From positions 3,099,848 through 3,163,847 of the forward strand of contig JAVLUZ010000142.1 of assembly GCA_036768485.1 (NCBI GenBank): a stretch of DNA of 64,000 nt, read 5' to 3'. The position numbers were made by a program, and so were the translations under genes. The DNA comes from Mermis nigrescens. Taxonomy: Eukaryota; Nematoda; Enoplea; Mermithida; Mermithidae. Shown here piece after piece: positions 34,301 through 44,680 of this stretch. The stretch's first letter is position 1. The number at the start of each line of letters is the position of its first letter. The notes beneath the pieces are model-generated. The model searched no databases and was not told the origin of the DNA. It was given only the letters and a program-made list of their open reading frames with translations.

Positions 34301-37300
34301 TGTGAACATGAATAAAATTTGATTCACCGCGCGTGAAGAAAATTTCGTACACTGATGATATTTTTACTATTAAGCAACTGATAAAAAGAGCTTCATCACA
34401 ATGCGTCTTCTTCATTACGTATGTGTCCTTTTCTGTCATGCAGTCATGACAAAGTTCTGTCTGCTATTTGTTATACTGTGTTTTATATCAAGTAACATTA
34501 TAAAGAAAAACAGTATTGTCAAAAGCTAAGGGAGGCCTCGATCGATTTTTATTGTGTTATGATTTGATTGTATATACCTACCTATTATACACTTAATTTA
34601 GAGTTTTCATCAAACTAAAATTTACATAAAAAATAAGAAAAATTCTTTGGCCTTTTTTGTCCTGAGGCCTGAGGTACAGGCCTCGGTCGCCTCATTCACG
34701 GGCCGGCCCTGCCCCTTAGTAGATGGCTCCATAGATGGGGGGCACCGAAATTCTGGGGGGGGGTGCAAGATTTTTCAAAGGCGAAAAAATTGCCTTAAAA
34801 ATGGTGGTATGCGAAAAAAACACCATTTTTCAACGTGCCTCATCGAGCACTATCCATTAGCATAAAAAACTGCGAAAAAAAACAAAAAAAATTTCAAAAA
34901 TTGAATTCTGGGGGTATTTTGGTTTCGGGGGGGGTGTATTTTGGTTTCTCGGGTGCTGCAAACCCCCAAACCCCCACACCCAGGTGTGGATGGCTCTCCC
35001 CGGTAAACCTTCCAAAAATGGAAGATGGTTGTCCTGTTTTGAAGAGTGGTTGTTTAATTATCCGCTTGAATATTGGCTGTGCAGCTTCGAAAATTGGCTT
35101 TCCTGGTTCAAAAGATGACTATCCAGCCCATTTTAAACAGTCGTAAGATTCAAAAGTGGGATTCTCAGGCATTACTGTACAACACATCACCGTTCAAATG
35201 ACTCCTTCTCCCCGTTCAACTATTACTTCTTCCGGTCCTAATAATGGCAGAAGCAGGATAATTCCTAGGCACATATATCAAGCCTCTTTACATCCTTCTG
35301 CCTAAATTCCACAAATTTTCTGGAGCTTCGCGCAGGATTTTCGCTAAAGTTAAGGAAATTTGATATTTTTTTCGCAAAGACTTTCGACAATTCCGGATTT
35401 TTCGGAAAAATGTTGCACTTTGAATAAAAGTAGAAAATATAAAATGGCGAAAAAAGCTCTATTTCGCACATGGAGGATGAATGTAGGACTTGCTTTCGAC
35501 TGTTCTGGTAAAAGTTAGAGTACCTTCCACACATTGGCGTGGAGATCTGTGGGTCTGGCTGGACCATAGATGCACAGTATGGCCTGTCTGGTGGGTCAGC
35601 CGGTCTGGGGGGTCAAGAATTGAGATTTTTTTCTGCTTAAAAGACCTCAAAAAGTGCTATAAGCGATAAAATAGCTTTAAACCCACTTTGTTACACAGTT
35701 TCTGATCAATTTAAAACAGTTTCGAAATAAGAATTTTTCAATTTCCATCCATTTTTGGCCTGAGGTCTAGCTAGACCCCACAACCCCACCTCACATGCTG
35801 GTCTGGTCTGGACCATAGATGCACAGCATTTGGCCGATCTGGGGAAGTCAGCCGGCCTGGCGGTCAAGAATTGAGCTTTTTCGGGCCAAAATGACCTGAG
35901 AAACTGGCGTAAACGCTAGAATAGCGTTAAAACTACGTTATTACACAGTTTCTGGTCAATTTGGAGCACTTTGACAGAAAATTTTCAATTTCCATTTATT
36001 TTCGGCCTTCATTTTGCTTCATTTTCTACTAAAAATTCCCATTTTTCCATTTTGGGGCTCTAGACTCCCAAACTCCCCACTTGCATGTCTGGTTTGGACC
36101 TCCAGAATCCGGCGGACCCTCCCAAATTCGACAACCCCTCGGAAATTGAATTTTCAGTGCTATTTTTGGCGATTTGGCCCCATCGGACCCCAGAATTTGG
36201 CTGTTGCCCCTACCCCCCTTCCTGCTTACGAAATCCTATAATCCACTATTGGTACCTACTAGATAACGATTAAGGACCCTTTTCGTAACTGTGATGATCA
36301 TCATATGAGTAGATACGTTGAATAATTTTTATTACAAGTCATTCATTCAATCACCCTCGTTATAGACGTGCCGTTAGCCCATGGCTTTCTAGATGTCGAC
36401 GAGCATTTCAGGAGATCTCTTGGGCATCAGGACATTTTTAATGGAACTGAAGCAAGGGGTAAGAAAGGATTTGTGGCAGATTGCTGTAAAATAAAATATA
36501 TAAAAAGGTCAATTTCTAAATGCACTACATGCTCAGCGTTAGCGTTTGGTGATAGCTTTACTTAATATAAAAACTAACAAAAAATAAAATGAATGAACAA
36601 AACAACAAAAATATAATGAAGCTTTAGTCATAAACTATAGTAAATCATGTATTTCAGAGGAAGTTAATGACTTCCAAAATTTACTATAGTCTGTTTCGCG
36701 AAACCTCGCGCATGGATCACAATTGTTGAGACATTGATTACAAAAGCAGTTTAAACTCAAGCGGTAAGCGCCAAAATATACATAGCAATTGGTAAGCATA
36801 TGACGTTTTACTATTCAATGTCTATTACAGTAAGCTGCCTAGAAACTACTTTTGTAGCTGCTTGGTTGAGCGTATTGATTTCCATGCACGAGGTTTCGTG
36901 AAATAGACTTCAATTTTGAAATTAATAATAACTTATCCTGATTCTAAACAGTAAACAGATTATTTTAGTTAATTTTTTATTCTAAGCACCAAGTTTTCCT
37001 GCTAAAAATAAGTTATCCAAGATTCAATGTTTCGAATCGAATTAAATTAAAATGATTCCACTCTAATTTGATATTAATATTTGCATTTTGTCCTTTATTG
37101 AACAAAACGTTAAAATATGTAGGTACACCCACCGCAACCATCACATTATCTGTAGTGTTTTTTCCTTAATTGTTAGTGCATCAGCTTGATTTTTATCTTC
37201 TTGACTTTCCAATTTTCCTAGTCGATGATCATTTCGCTCGAGCTTTGGGAAACATGTGGCATACAATTAAACGTCATGACAGTTGCGAGGACGGCAGGAC

Positions 37301-37355
37301 CGCTCATTCTGTTTCATCTCCTCGCACGGATCATTGTTGGCCTAACTCAGCATAA
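30922..37355 (+). CDS. Tgi: Vestigial-like 4 / Tgi homologue (two TONDU motifs), 3' part of gene
   Basis: Three exons (30885-31366, 36366-36458, 37222-37355) join in phase. From the first in-frame ATG (30922) they encode 223 residues. Residues 141-147 read RPSVIKC, like the RPSVITC of vertebrate VGLL4. TONDU 1 is VDEHFRRSLG (159-168); TONDU 2 is VDDHFARALG (180-189), followed by a short Ser/Cys-rich tail. In Drosophila and vertebrates this nuclear cofactor binds Scalloped/TEAD through both motifs and competes with Yorkie/YAP, restraining Hippo-pathway growth output. The first recognised exon looks like an internal one (cag acceptor at 30882-30884, open upstream of the ATG), so a 5' exon is probably missing; the known proteins are longer (about 290-380 residues). 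An unusual number of cysteines lies in residues 15-90. Introns of 5.0 and 0.8 kb are full of transposons. Identity is sure; the start is not. Confidence 0.93.
31433..32027 (+). mobile_element. Intact family E hAT-like non-autonomous element
   Basis: Starts caggggcggatttactc and ends cttagatccgccactg (inverted terminal match). Flanking 8-mers ctaacgaa and gtatcgaa agree at six of eight positions. It contains the 'cagcgcttcgcgcc' block that marks the family. It lies in the long Tgi-like intron. No transposase. Confidence 0.8.
32030..32925. other. Intronic AT-rich stretch without recognised features
   Basis: This is the part of the long Tgi-like intron between two family E copies. No repeat, RNA gene or frame of interest was recognised. 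Confidence 0.35.
32925..33298 (+). mobile_element. Partial family E element
   Basis: It matches the intact copy from 'caatttcaaaagcagaaac' through 'ccagcgcttcgcgccaaattttcgc' to 'gcaaatttttggacca'. Both termini are missing; a hAT-like element is inserted right after it. Confidence 0.7.
33307..34711. mobile_element. 1.4-kb hAT-like non-autonomous element
   Basis: Ends caggcccggcccgtg and cacgggccggccctg are inverted. Flanking 8-mers ctccttag (33299-33306) and ccccttag (34712-34719) differ at one position. Subterminal 'gaggcctgaggt' blocks occur at both ends. The interior is AT-rich with no transposase frame. It lies inside the Tgi-like intron. Confidence 0.85.
34722..34985 (-). repeat. Dispersed repeat family B
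   Basis: Begins just after the hAT-like element: atagatggggggcaccgaaa, 'aaaatggtggtatgcg', 'catcgagcactatccattag', then two G-runs and 'cccccacacccaggtg'. Confidence 0.8.
35260..35525 (+). mobile_element. Partial family E element
   Basis: Contains 'catccttctgcctaaattcc', 'ggagcttcgcgcaggattttcgc', 'ttttcggaaaaatgttgc' and 'gactgttctggtaaaagtt', the right two-thirds of family E. Confidence 0.65.
35560..36090 (+). repeat. Two head-to-tail family A repeats
   Basis: Copies start at 'ggaccatagatgcacag' (about 35563 and 35808) and each passes 'gtcaagaattgag', 'gttacacagtttctg(a/g)tcaattt' and ends 'catg(c/t)(t/c)ggtctggt'. The second has the full 'ttttggggctctagactcc' tail. Confidence 0.75.
36092..36225 (+). 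repeat. Dispersed repeat family C
   Basis: 'ggacctccagaatccggcggacc', 'attcgacaacccctcgg', 'gaattttcagtgctatttttggcg', ending 'cagaatttggctgttgcccc'. Confidence 0.65.
36366..36458 (+). CDS. Tgi: Tgi/VGLL4 homologue, exon with TONDU motif 1
   Basis: Acceptor cgttatag ends at 36365; donor AGG G|gtaaga follows 36458. The first two bases complete the split Asp codon left by the previous exon, and the exit is again phase 1. It encodes the VDEHFRRSLG motif plus a 13-residue linker. The 93-bp size and conserved motif leave little doubt. Confidence 0.92.
36687..36910. mobile_element. ~222-bp MITE in the intron between the TONDU exons
   Basis: Inverted ends tagtctgtttcgcgaaacct and aggtttcgtgaaatagact share the terminal 12 bp with the MITEs at 16514 and 40485, but the interior is different. 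It sits in the 763-bp intron separating the two TONDU exons. Confidence 0.8.
37222..37355 (+). CDS. Tgi: Tgi/VGLL4 homologue, last exon with TONDU motif 2
   Basis: Acceptor ttttcctag ends at 37221. The first two bases complete a Val codon that opens VDDHFARALGNMWHTIKR, the second TONDU motif with its trailing basic helix. A TAA stop closes the frame at 37353-37355. No canonical AATAAA signal is obvious immediately downstream. Confidence 0.92.
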
Positions 37356-38536
37356 AATTCTGACCGTTTTCAATCATTCATTTTGTTTGTGTACATATTT
37401 ACGTGCATTTATGTAAATAATTCAAAATGTTCGGTAGTAGATTCTTTCACAACGCGACCAGCAACCTATGACGCTAAGTCGTGTGGCGGAAACAATTATA
37501 GTCTGTTTCAAAAACATCATCTTTTATATCATAGGTTGCGCGATAGCGCTACCTATAATATACTTGGCCTCCTTTTTTCTCATATGTTTATCACAGCGAG
37601 TGCGAAATTTGTCTCCCCCCTCACAGCTATAACGGCACACATCTGGGAAGTGCGGTTTTTTAATCGATGGATAATTAAAAAATTCGATGTCGGCCTTTTT
37701 TTTGTTTACACTCAATACCGAGTCAGCAATGAGCGTGTAAAGTGTAAACCGAAAAATCGAATAATTTGCGGAGGGCCAATTTTTTTCTAAATGTTGCCCC
37801 CGAGCTGTAGATTACGAATCTGACCTTAAAATTTCTTTACACTCGATGGTTGTTGCACAAAAGTGTAAAGTATACGTGTTTTTACTCTTTGCGTGTCCTT
37901 CAGCTTATCTAACTCAATTTTGGTTTCTGTGCAGTCCAATTAGTTTTATAATGTAGAGGGTTGCAAAATCTCAAAACAGAATTTTTTTGTTTTTCTTATA
38001 ATGCAATATTTTTTTATCTGTGATCGTTTTAGTGTAAAGGGTTCGAGACGAAAAACGATATTTCTTCAACTACTCCGCCAAGTAGGCGGAACATGCTAAT
38101 TATGCTTAGAAGGTGCCCTGACCTTAGCGTTACAGATCCCAGCTTATTTTGTTTCTATACACCCAATATTGCGGTATTAGCACAAGTGTAAAGTTTACAC
38201 CGAGAAGCATTTTTGCGCCCAGAGCGTCGTTGATGATGAATTTTTTAAAAATGTTCTGCGTAAGGTCAGAATAACGAATCTGACCTTTAAACTTTTCTAC
38301 AGCCAGTGTTTGTTGAGGTATGAAGAGGTGAACTTCGAATTATACCTACATCTATTTTCTAATGCCGATAGATAACTCCGTATTGCATATTGTTTGATCA
38401 GATTTTCCTTATTTCAGAGGTTTTTGGCTCTCTTTAAAAAATGATTATTTTTATCATCATAAATGCACTATTCTTAAACTTCAGTAGAATGATGAATATT
38501 TTTCAAAATAGTATAATCAAGCGGAATTCTTCCGAT

Positions 38537-38622
38537 ATGTCGAGTTGGCGCAGTGGTTGACAACTCCGTTCTCGGATGCGGTCTTAAGAAAAGAATGATG
38601 GTTCGAATCTTCTGTATGCTGG
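38537..38622 (+). other. tRNA-like fragment, possible SINE head
   Basis: tggcgcagtgg resembles a pol III A box, and ggttcgaatct, about 40 bp on, resembles a B box; a T-rich stretch follows. The acceptor and T stems do not pair well, so this is not an intact tRNA. It could be a tRNA pseudogene or the head of a short retroposon within the composite repeat. No second copy was noticed. Confidence 0.4.
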
Positions 38623-39695
38623 CTTTTTTCATTTTTTTAATTCTCTTGGCAAAACCATGCACTTCATTTGACTTATTCATCTATTTAGGTTCTGCAGATA
38701 ACACTTTTTTGTTTTTTAAATTTCGCCTCAGTTCTCGAATGGGAGTGTGAAGAGTGCGGAAATCTGGGGGTGAAAAGACACATTTTGGCCGAGTTTTCGA
38801 CTTGTTTATGTCTGCCAACAACTCTGGTTATGAGTTTTAGGAAATTTTTTCTGACAGATATGTACTACGGATCAAGGGCTATCTTGTGCTTACCAGCAAA
38901 CTTTTCTACAATCAATACGCAGTTAATACCAGGGTTTTAAACTTTACACTCTAGTGGATGAGTAAAAAAACAGATTTTGTCCAAGATTTCTCTGCAAACT
39001 TTTTCGGTTATGAGTTGGGATGAATTGAATAAAATAGAAATAAAGTAACTTCTAATGGCTACACGTCAAAGCAAGCCGCGTTCAAAAAACGTAATATTGA
39101 GTTGTTTATGGGGTGTAAAGTTCGAAATCTGAGGTGTAAAGTGGGCGAAAAAACCAGGGTTTTTTCGTATTCTCATTGGTTAATCATATCAAATCTTTTG
39201 CGGAACATAAGTTTGGCACATACAAACGCACTACAATCAAAGGGCAACAAACTGGCCCGAACCGAATTTATTTACATTCACTGCGGCGTTAGGTTCAGAT
39301 TTTTAAAGTTGACAATGTGGTGGACAGTGGAAAATACGTGTTTGTACATTTTTTGTTCGCTACTTTCTCTGTTCAGAAGTCGGGCGAGGTCGAATAGGAT
39401 AAAAATAAAGTACTTTCTAAGGGGTAAGCGTCACAGCAAATTGCGTTTGTTTACATCAGTATTTAGCTTTTTCGGGAGGTGTAAAGTCAAAAAAATGGGG
39501 GAGTTAGACGTGTTACTGTCATGTTTTTTTCTGTCAAGTTCTGGGTTATGAGTCTGGACATAATCTCAAGTCTTAAAATGAACCAGAAACCAAATGTGAT
39601 ACGCCAGTTTGTTTGCACATAGCAGTGGTGTAAAGTTGTTGACATGTGATATTCATTTTTTTATGTATTGAAATCACGCTAATTAAAAGTAGTGT

Positions 39696-40456
39696 ACTAG
39701 CAAGGAAAAATGCTCCAATGGAACAAAAAAGATGAATATACTTGGAATTGTGGATTATTAAGGATGTAAAAGGAGGGGACTAGGAAAAATTACTTAAAGT
39801 CGCAAAATCTGCTAAAAATCACACTTTCTCTAAGCAACGCAAAAAATCGAAGTATATTCTATGGCCTCTAAAAAAAAGGTCTTTTTAAAATAATGTTCAA
39901 AGTTTCAGATAAGACTGCATAAACGAAATATGTAATGTTTATTTTTTTTGAATTGCTGGCAAGTAGCAACGCTGAGTAGCTTTGTATCCTGATTGATAGA
40001 AAACTAAGTGGTATTGTATTTAAAGTTGTTTTATTTTGTTTTGAGCATTAAAGCAAGCAAAGCAGGGGCCGATTGATTAGTGCACACAATCGTTAAGGGC
40101 ATGCTAGTGTACCTACATTTAGTCTGTTTCAAGTCAACTTACGCGTTTCCTACCGTTTTAAACCATTCATTCAATTGGCTTAGAAAGACTGTTAGTTTAC
40201 TCAACATCATTTCCCATAGCTACTGCGTAGCTAATGTGCTGGTTTTTCAATCATTTTATGGTTAAATATGTATTTTAATCTGTTGGCCGCAGAATATACT
40301 TCGATTTTTTGCGTTGCTTAGAGAAAGTGTGATTTTTAGCAGATTTTGCGACTTTAAGTAGATTTTTCCTAGTCCCCTCCTTTTACATCCTTAATAATCT
40401 ACAATTCCAAGTATATTCATCTTTTTTGTTCCATCGGAGCATTTTTCTTTGCTAGT
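39696..40456. mobile_element. 761-bp 'actagcaa' element
   Basis: Long inverted ends start actagcaaggaaaaatgctc and extend well over 100 bp, including 'tacttggaattgtggattatt', 'ggatgtaaaaggagggga' and 'ctctaagcaacgcaaaaaatcga'. The middle is unique. The same element is at 51234-51997, and a right half is at 2300-2640. Confidence 0.88.
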
Positions 40457-40484
40457 CTATTGTAATAGCTCAGTGACGGATCTG

Positions 40485-40652
40485 TAGTCTGTTTCGCATA
40501 ACTTCGTGCATAAATTCTAAGAATTTTCAAGGACTGTAAGCCGAGGGTTACGATACGATACTTATATCAGATCAATGCTATAATCGCAATCTGTCAGCTT
40601 ATTGTCGGAGATGGTTTTAAAATTTATGACCGAATTTGTGTGAAACAGACTA
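40485..40652 (+). mobile_element. 'TAGTCTGTTTCG' MITE, 168 bp
   Basis: Ends tagtctgtttcgcataactt and gtgtgaaacagacta are inverted, with the interior 'ctgtaagccgagggttacga' and 'atcagatcaatgctataatcgc'. TA at each end fits a TA target. Confidence 0.88.
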
Positions 40653-41177
40653 TAGTCGGCGGTAAAGTTTCGATCGGAAAAATGAAAATATCAAACGACT
40701 AAATTTTTTATAGATTCATAAATTTTTGTCGCATATTACTCGCTGAAATGAATTAAAATGTATAGAAGCTGTCTATGCTAATTGCTTCGTGCGTGAAGTT
40801 GCTGCACTTCTTTAATCGGCGCTCTAACCATAGATGCAATGGCCGGTCTGGGGTAGCGTTATTATACGTTAACGTTATCTAAATTTCGTTAATTTTTAAA
40901 ACGTATTTTTCATCATAACATTCTTCATAAATTTTTGTATTTTTTACATATTCTGGTGGAGAGTTTTGTGCTAAAGCTAAAAATGCAGTTGAGAATCCAC
41001 TGGCATTTATACTAAGGCCAAAAAACGGAATTAACGTTATTTCTGGTTTTTCGCTTCGACGGGAAAAATCAAAATATTCTTTCACTGTGAAATGTATTCC
41101 AACAAGGTTTCAAGAAGAACGCTTCATTATCCAGCTACTACGTTATAACGATTAACAACCTTAGTCTGGGGGTCAGC

Positions 41178-41415
41178 CACATAGGTGGGCGGTAACAAAG
41201 TTGAGGGGAGTGCAAGATTTTTTCAAAGGTCGAAAAATGGCCTTAATGATGGTGATATGGCGAAAAAACACCATTTTTAAACGTTTCTCATGGAATTGGC
41301 ATCAAAAAATTGCGAAAAAAACAACAAAAAAAAATCGAAAATTGAATTCTGGGGAGGAGCATTTTGATTTCTGGGGGTTGCACATACCCCTCAAACCGTC
41401 CATGCCCAGGTGTGG
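41178..41415 (-). repeat. Dispersed repeat family B
   Basis: Starts cataggtgggcggtaacaa; 'gatggtgatatggcg', a deletion through 'ctcatggaattggcatc', and the end 'catgcccaggtgtgg'. Confidence 0.75.
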
Positions 41416-41429
41416 TTAGTTAGGGAGCT

Positions 41430-41885
41430 TATTAAACACAAAACTTCCTGGAATATTGGTGTAAATGCTATAATAACTTAAAAACTAAGTGTTAATCTAT
41501 ATTGTCAATCTGTTTTAGCTGAAGCGCTTTTAATATTTTCATTCTTTTCTGACGTATATTTTGCTTTATCTTTCCCGAAAATTTTTATTTTCCTATTCTT
41601 GCTGAGTCTAGACCAGACATGCAGGTGGAGAGGGCTGGCGGCGTGGACCCCCAGAATGCAAAAAAGGCAAATTATCTCGGTAAAATGAGACAAAATTAAG
41701 GCCGATAATTGATTAAATTGAAAATTTTCCTCAAAAGTGCTATAAATTGATCAGAAACTGTAATAACGTTATTTTAATGCTATTTTTGCGCTTATACCTA
41801 CCAGTTTTTGATGTCATTTTGACCCAAAAAAGCTCAATTTCTTACCCCCAGACCAGCTGAATCCCCGATCAGCTGTGATGTGCAC
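41430..41885. repeat. Family A repeats, opposed copies
   Basis: A forward copy (about 41430-41620) meets an inverted copy (about 41615-41885, from ctagaccagacatgcaggtg through 'gatcagaaactgtaataacg' to 'gaccagctgaatccccgatc'). Confidence 0.65.
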
Positions 41886-42487
41886 CTGTAAATTTACGAT
41901 CAGCCTTGGTAGTTGGCAGCTGCGTTGAGTATTGGTATAGCTCTCTTCGGCTGGCTAGATATTATTCAGTACCTAACTTAAATAATTGGTTCAGACCTCC
42001 AGCTATTCGCTCAAATATCAAACTGGATTTTGATGATTAAGAATTTTTTAGGTTCCGAGAGATGTACATACATAGTGATCCTTTGGTTTCAGAATGTAAG
42101 TTGAAAGTTGTTGAAAAATAATTATGTAGACGAGTACTCTGAAATAAAAGACGAATTAATTAACGGACTTTGAAGCACGCAAAAAGGAGAGCGCTATTCA
42201 CAGCTAGACTTTCATATTGTATTTTTAGTTAATTTTAGAATGATTCCAAGAATGAGATAAAATAATCGTTACAAAAACACTTTTGTACAAGCAACAAAAG
42301 GCGACGACACCGATTCGCTACGGTTTAGTTTAGGCGTCTCAAGAATTGAAGACAAAAATGACGCTCGGTGGCGTAACAAAACGAAACAGATTGTCTAACA
42401 AAACAGCGCCAATAGGGCGAAGGAAAACGGCGAAAAACGACGAACGCAAGCGAAGAAGCGCCCAAACACTGACCGTAACCTATAAAA

Positions 42488-42646
42488 AGTCTGTTTTACT
42501 CCGTGTATAACTTTTAAGAATTTTCATCGACAGTAAGCCGAGGGTTACGATAATTATATATCAGATCAATGCTATAATCGCAATCTGCCAGCTTATTGTC
42601 GGAAATAGTTCTGAAATTTATGACCGAAGTTGTGTGAAACAGGCTA
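42488..42646 (+). mobile_element. 'AGTCTGTTTTA' MITE
   Basis: A diverged copy of 40485-40652 with the same internal 'cagtaagccgagggttacga' and 'gtgtgaaacaggcta' end. Confidence 0.8.
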
Positions 42647-42859
42647 CAGTCACACTAACTGACGATTACATTACTACTTTCACTAAATAAGACTTAATAA
42701 TACGGTACCTATCAGAATTATTTTACATTAAAATGCTTCTACGAGCAAAATAGCGAAATAACGATCTCGGCGGTAAAACTCCTGCCAAAACTGTGGCAAT
42801 AAAGATTACATGAGATGGGCCTAGCTGGCAAACATTCGTGGAAGACAACTGTCTTTTAC

Positions 42860-43085
42860 ACATGCACAGTTGGGCCAAAATGACCTCAAAAAATGGAATA
42901 AGCGCTAAAATAGCGTCAAAATTACTTCTATTACACAGTTTCTGTTCAAGTTAAAGTAGAATTTCAATTAGGTATCCATTTTTGGCCTTTATTTTGCCAC
43001 ATTTCCCCAGAAAATTCCAATTTTCCTATTCTGGGGGTATAGAGGCCCCTAAAGTCCCCTTACGTGCATGTCTAAGACCAGACGC
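42860..43085 (+). repeat. Dispersed repeat family A
   Basis: 'gggccaaaatgacctcaaaa', 'attacacagtttctgttcaa', 'attctgggggtatagaggcc', ending 'tacgtgcatgtctaagacc'. Confidence 0.7.
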
Positions 43086-43089
43086 GGGT

Positions 43090-43910
43090 TAGACTTCCCC
43101 CACATGCATGTTTGGCTCTGACCCACGCAATTTGAACTTTAGTGAACTGGTTTTTATTCTTCATGAGATTACACAATTGAGCTGACAAACTTGACTGTTT
43201 AAATATTAATTTATGTTCAAATATTTCTGCGGAACTCAATTTATTTACCATGACATGAATTCTTGCTTTGACAATTTTCTTCTGATCCTGTCCATAAAGC
43301 CTCACTAAAAATGTAGGTAATTTTGCTCCTACTTTGAATGTAATCTTTGTGGGATGGTATTTATGACGAATGTGTGCTTAGAAACAGTTCACAGATTTCC
43401 TGTATCATGAAAATCACCAAACTGCATTTTTATTTGCATAAATGGCGTAGGTACTTGATTGTTTAAATTCCTATATAATTTCAAACTGAATCAAAAAATC
43501 GCAGTTTATTAGGATAGGAAAAATAAAATAATTAAACGCAGTGTACGATTTATCGTTTTCCGAGATTCAACAGCATTGAAATGATACCTCATTAAAATTG
43601 CAAATTAAGAATTGTTGGTAGGATCGTCACTTTCAAAAAAGCTTCAAAGTTGAAGCCGTGACAATACATACATTGTATATGTATGAAGATTTTTTCGAAA
43701 TGTGATTGCAATTTTTCTCATCAGTCTGCAACTTTTTCATGATCGTACTATTCATCAGACATGTGAATTCTTACCGCAGGTATAATACCATGTAATTTAG
43801 AATAGGAGGCACTGCATTAATTTGCGTGTAATTGCAATAGCGTTTCATATCACTAATAAGGTGTCATTTTTATTGCAAATATTTCTGGTTTTCGGATTCT
43901 AGTTTTCTCA
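43090..43910. other. Stretch upstream of the phosphatase with no recognised gene
   Basis: AT-rich and largely unique. No repeat family or protein domain was recognised. It may hold part of the phosphatase promoter. Confidence 0.3.
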
Positions 43911-43914
43911 ATGT

Positions 43915-44105
43915 AGTGAGACATTCGAAGCAGTAAAACATTTGAAAAGGTGGGACATGCGATGAGTGGGACTTTCGAAGTGGTGGAATATGTGATGAGA
44001 TACGATTTTTCGCAAAAAAAAATTTCCCATTTTTTTGTACTTAAACTCCGAAGAAGTTGAAGTTGCTATGAGGTGAGACGTTCGAAGAGGTGGGACGTTC
44101 GAAAA
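43915..44105 (+). repeat. Irregular 'gaggtgggacgttcgaa' repeats
   Basis: Seven or so degenerate blocks of the type ggtgggac(a/g)ttcgaa or ggtggaatatgtgatgag recur at irregular spacing about 500 bp upstream of the predicted phosphatase start codon. Confidence 0.6.
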
Positions 44106-44556
44106 TATGAGATTTTCTGCCTTGTTCAATGGCTTAATAGACGTCAACAAGGTCCAATTTACGGAAAGGTTGGCCGCCTCCCCCACCCCATTTAACCATC
44201 ATAACTATAGCGAGACAGAGGGTGGAAAGATTTTTCCGGGATCCACTAGTTGGCTGGGTGGGATGCAAATCAAAGCATACAATCCGTACCTACAGTTGCA
44301 AGGCTATGCAAATCAAAGCATTCAATACGAGTATTATTTTAAGAAAATTTTATGTTGCCTTCTCCCCGAAACCAAAACCCTGGTTTTACGCCTCTGTGGC
44401 GGGTCATGCGAGTACGGACATCGATTAAGTAATGCTAAAAAGGCGACCCTGGCACATTACTGGTGCATACATAAATACAAGCGCATTTATGTACATGCCT
44501 GTGTCTCTATGGCATCCTTCATTATAGCCGATTTATACCTGAATTATCTAGCATAT

Positions 44557-44680
44557 ATGACTAATAGAAGTAGTGGAAAGCGTGTTTCACATCGTCATAA
44601 CAGTCTTGGTTCAGCGTCGTCTTGCAAGAATACTGACATTTTCGACAAAATGATCAACCAATTAATCGCCTGGAAACCAC
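44557..44680 (+). CDS. PP1-like exon 1 (N-terminus)
   Basis: The ATG at 44557 opens a Ser/Arg-rich stretch that leads into [15 protein letters not shown], aligning with the first helix of PP1 (DSIIQRLLEVRG). Donor CCAC|gtatgt follows 44680, phase 1. The frame is open far upstream (to about 44107), so the start could be further 5' or in another exon; this ATG gives a length close to PP1. Confidence 0.75.

Larger units (their letters stand above)
37503..40456 (+). mobile_element. Composite repeat, forward copy
   Basis: From the 'gtctgtttcaaaaacatcat' end it runs through 'cgctacctataatatacttgg', many scattered 'gtgtaaag' blocks and 'aatattgagttgtttatggggtgtaaag' to 'cacgctaattaaaagtagtgtactag', finishing in the 'actagcaa' element. 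The whole order is repeated, inverted, at 51234-55130. It begins about 150 bp after the Tgi-like stop codon. No protein family is recognised inside. Confidence 0.75.

Noticed and set aside
33307..34711. Autonomous hAT transposase inside this element
   Set aside because: Frames on both strands (for example 33644-33910 and 34230-34439) show no hAT domain, so it is listed as non-autonomous.
37383..37790. 135-residue frame after the Tgi stop
   Set aside because: It straddles the boundary into the composite repeat and has no domain. Treated as chance.
39102..39551. 149-residue frame in the composite repeat
   Set aside because: No recognisable domain, not preserved as a frame in the inverted copy as far as can be seen, and rich in residues expected from T-rich sequence.
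44107..44556. Upstream in-frame extension of PP1 exon 1 to 44107
   Set aside because: It would add 150 residues with no similarity to PP1 and passes through low-complexity repeat-like sequence. The ATG at 44557 gives a PP1-like length, although an upstream exon is not excluded.
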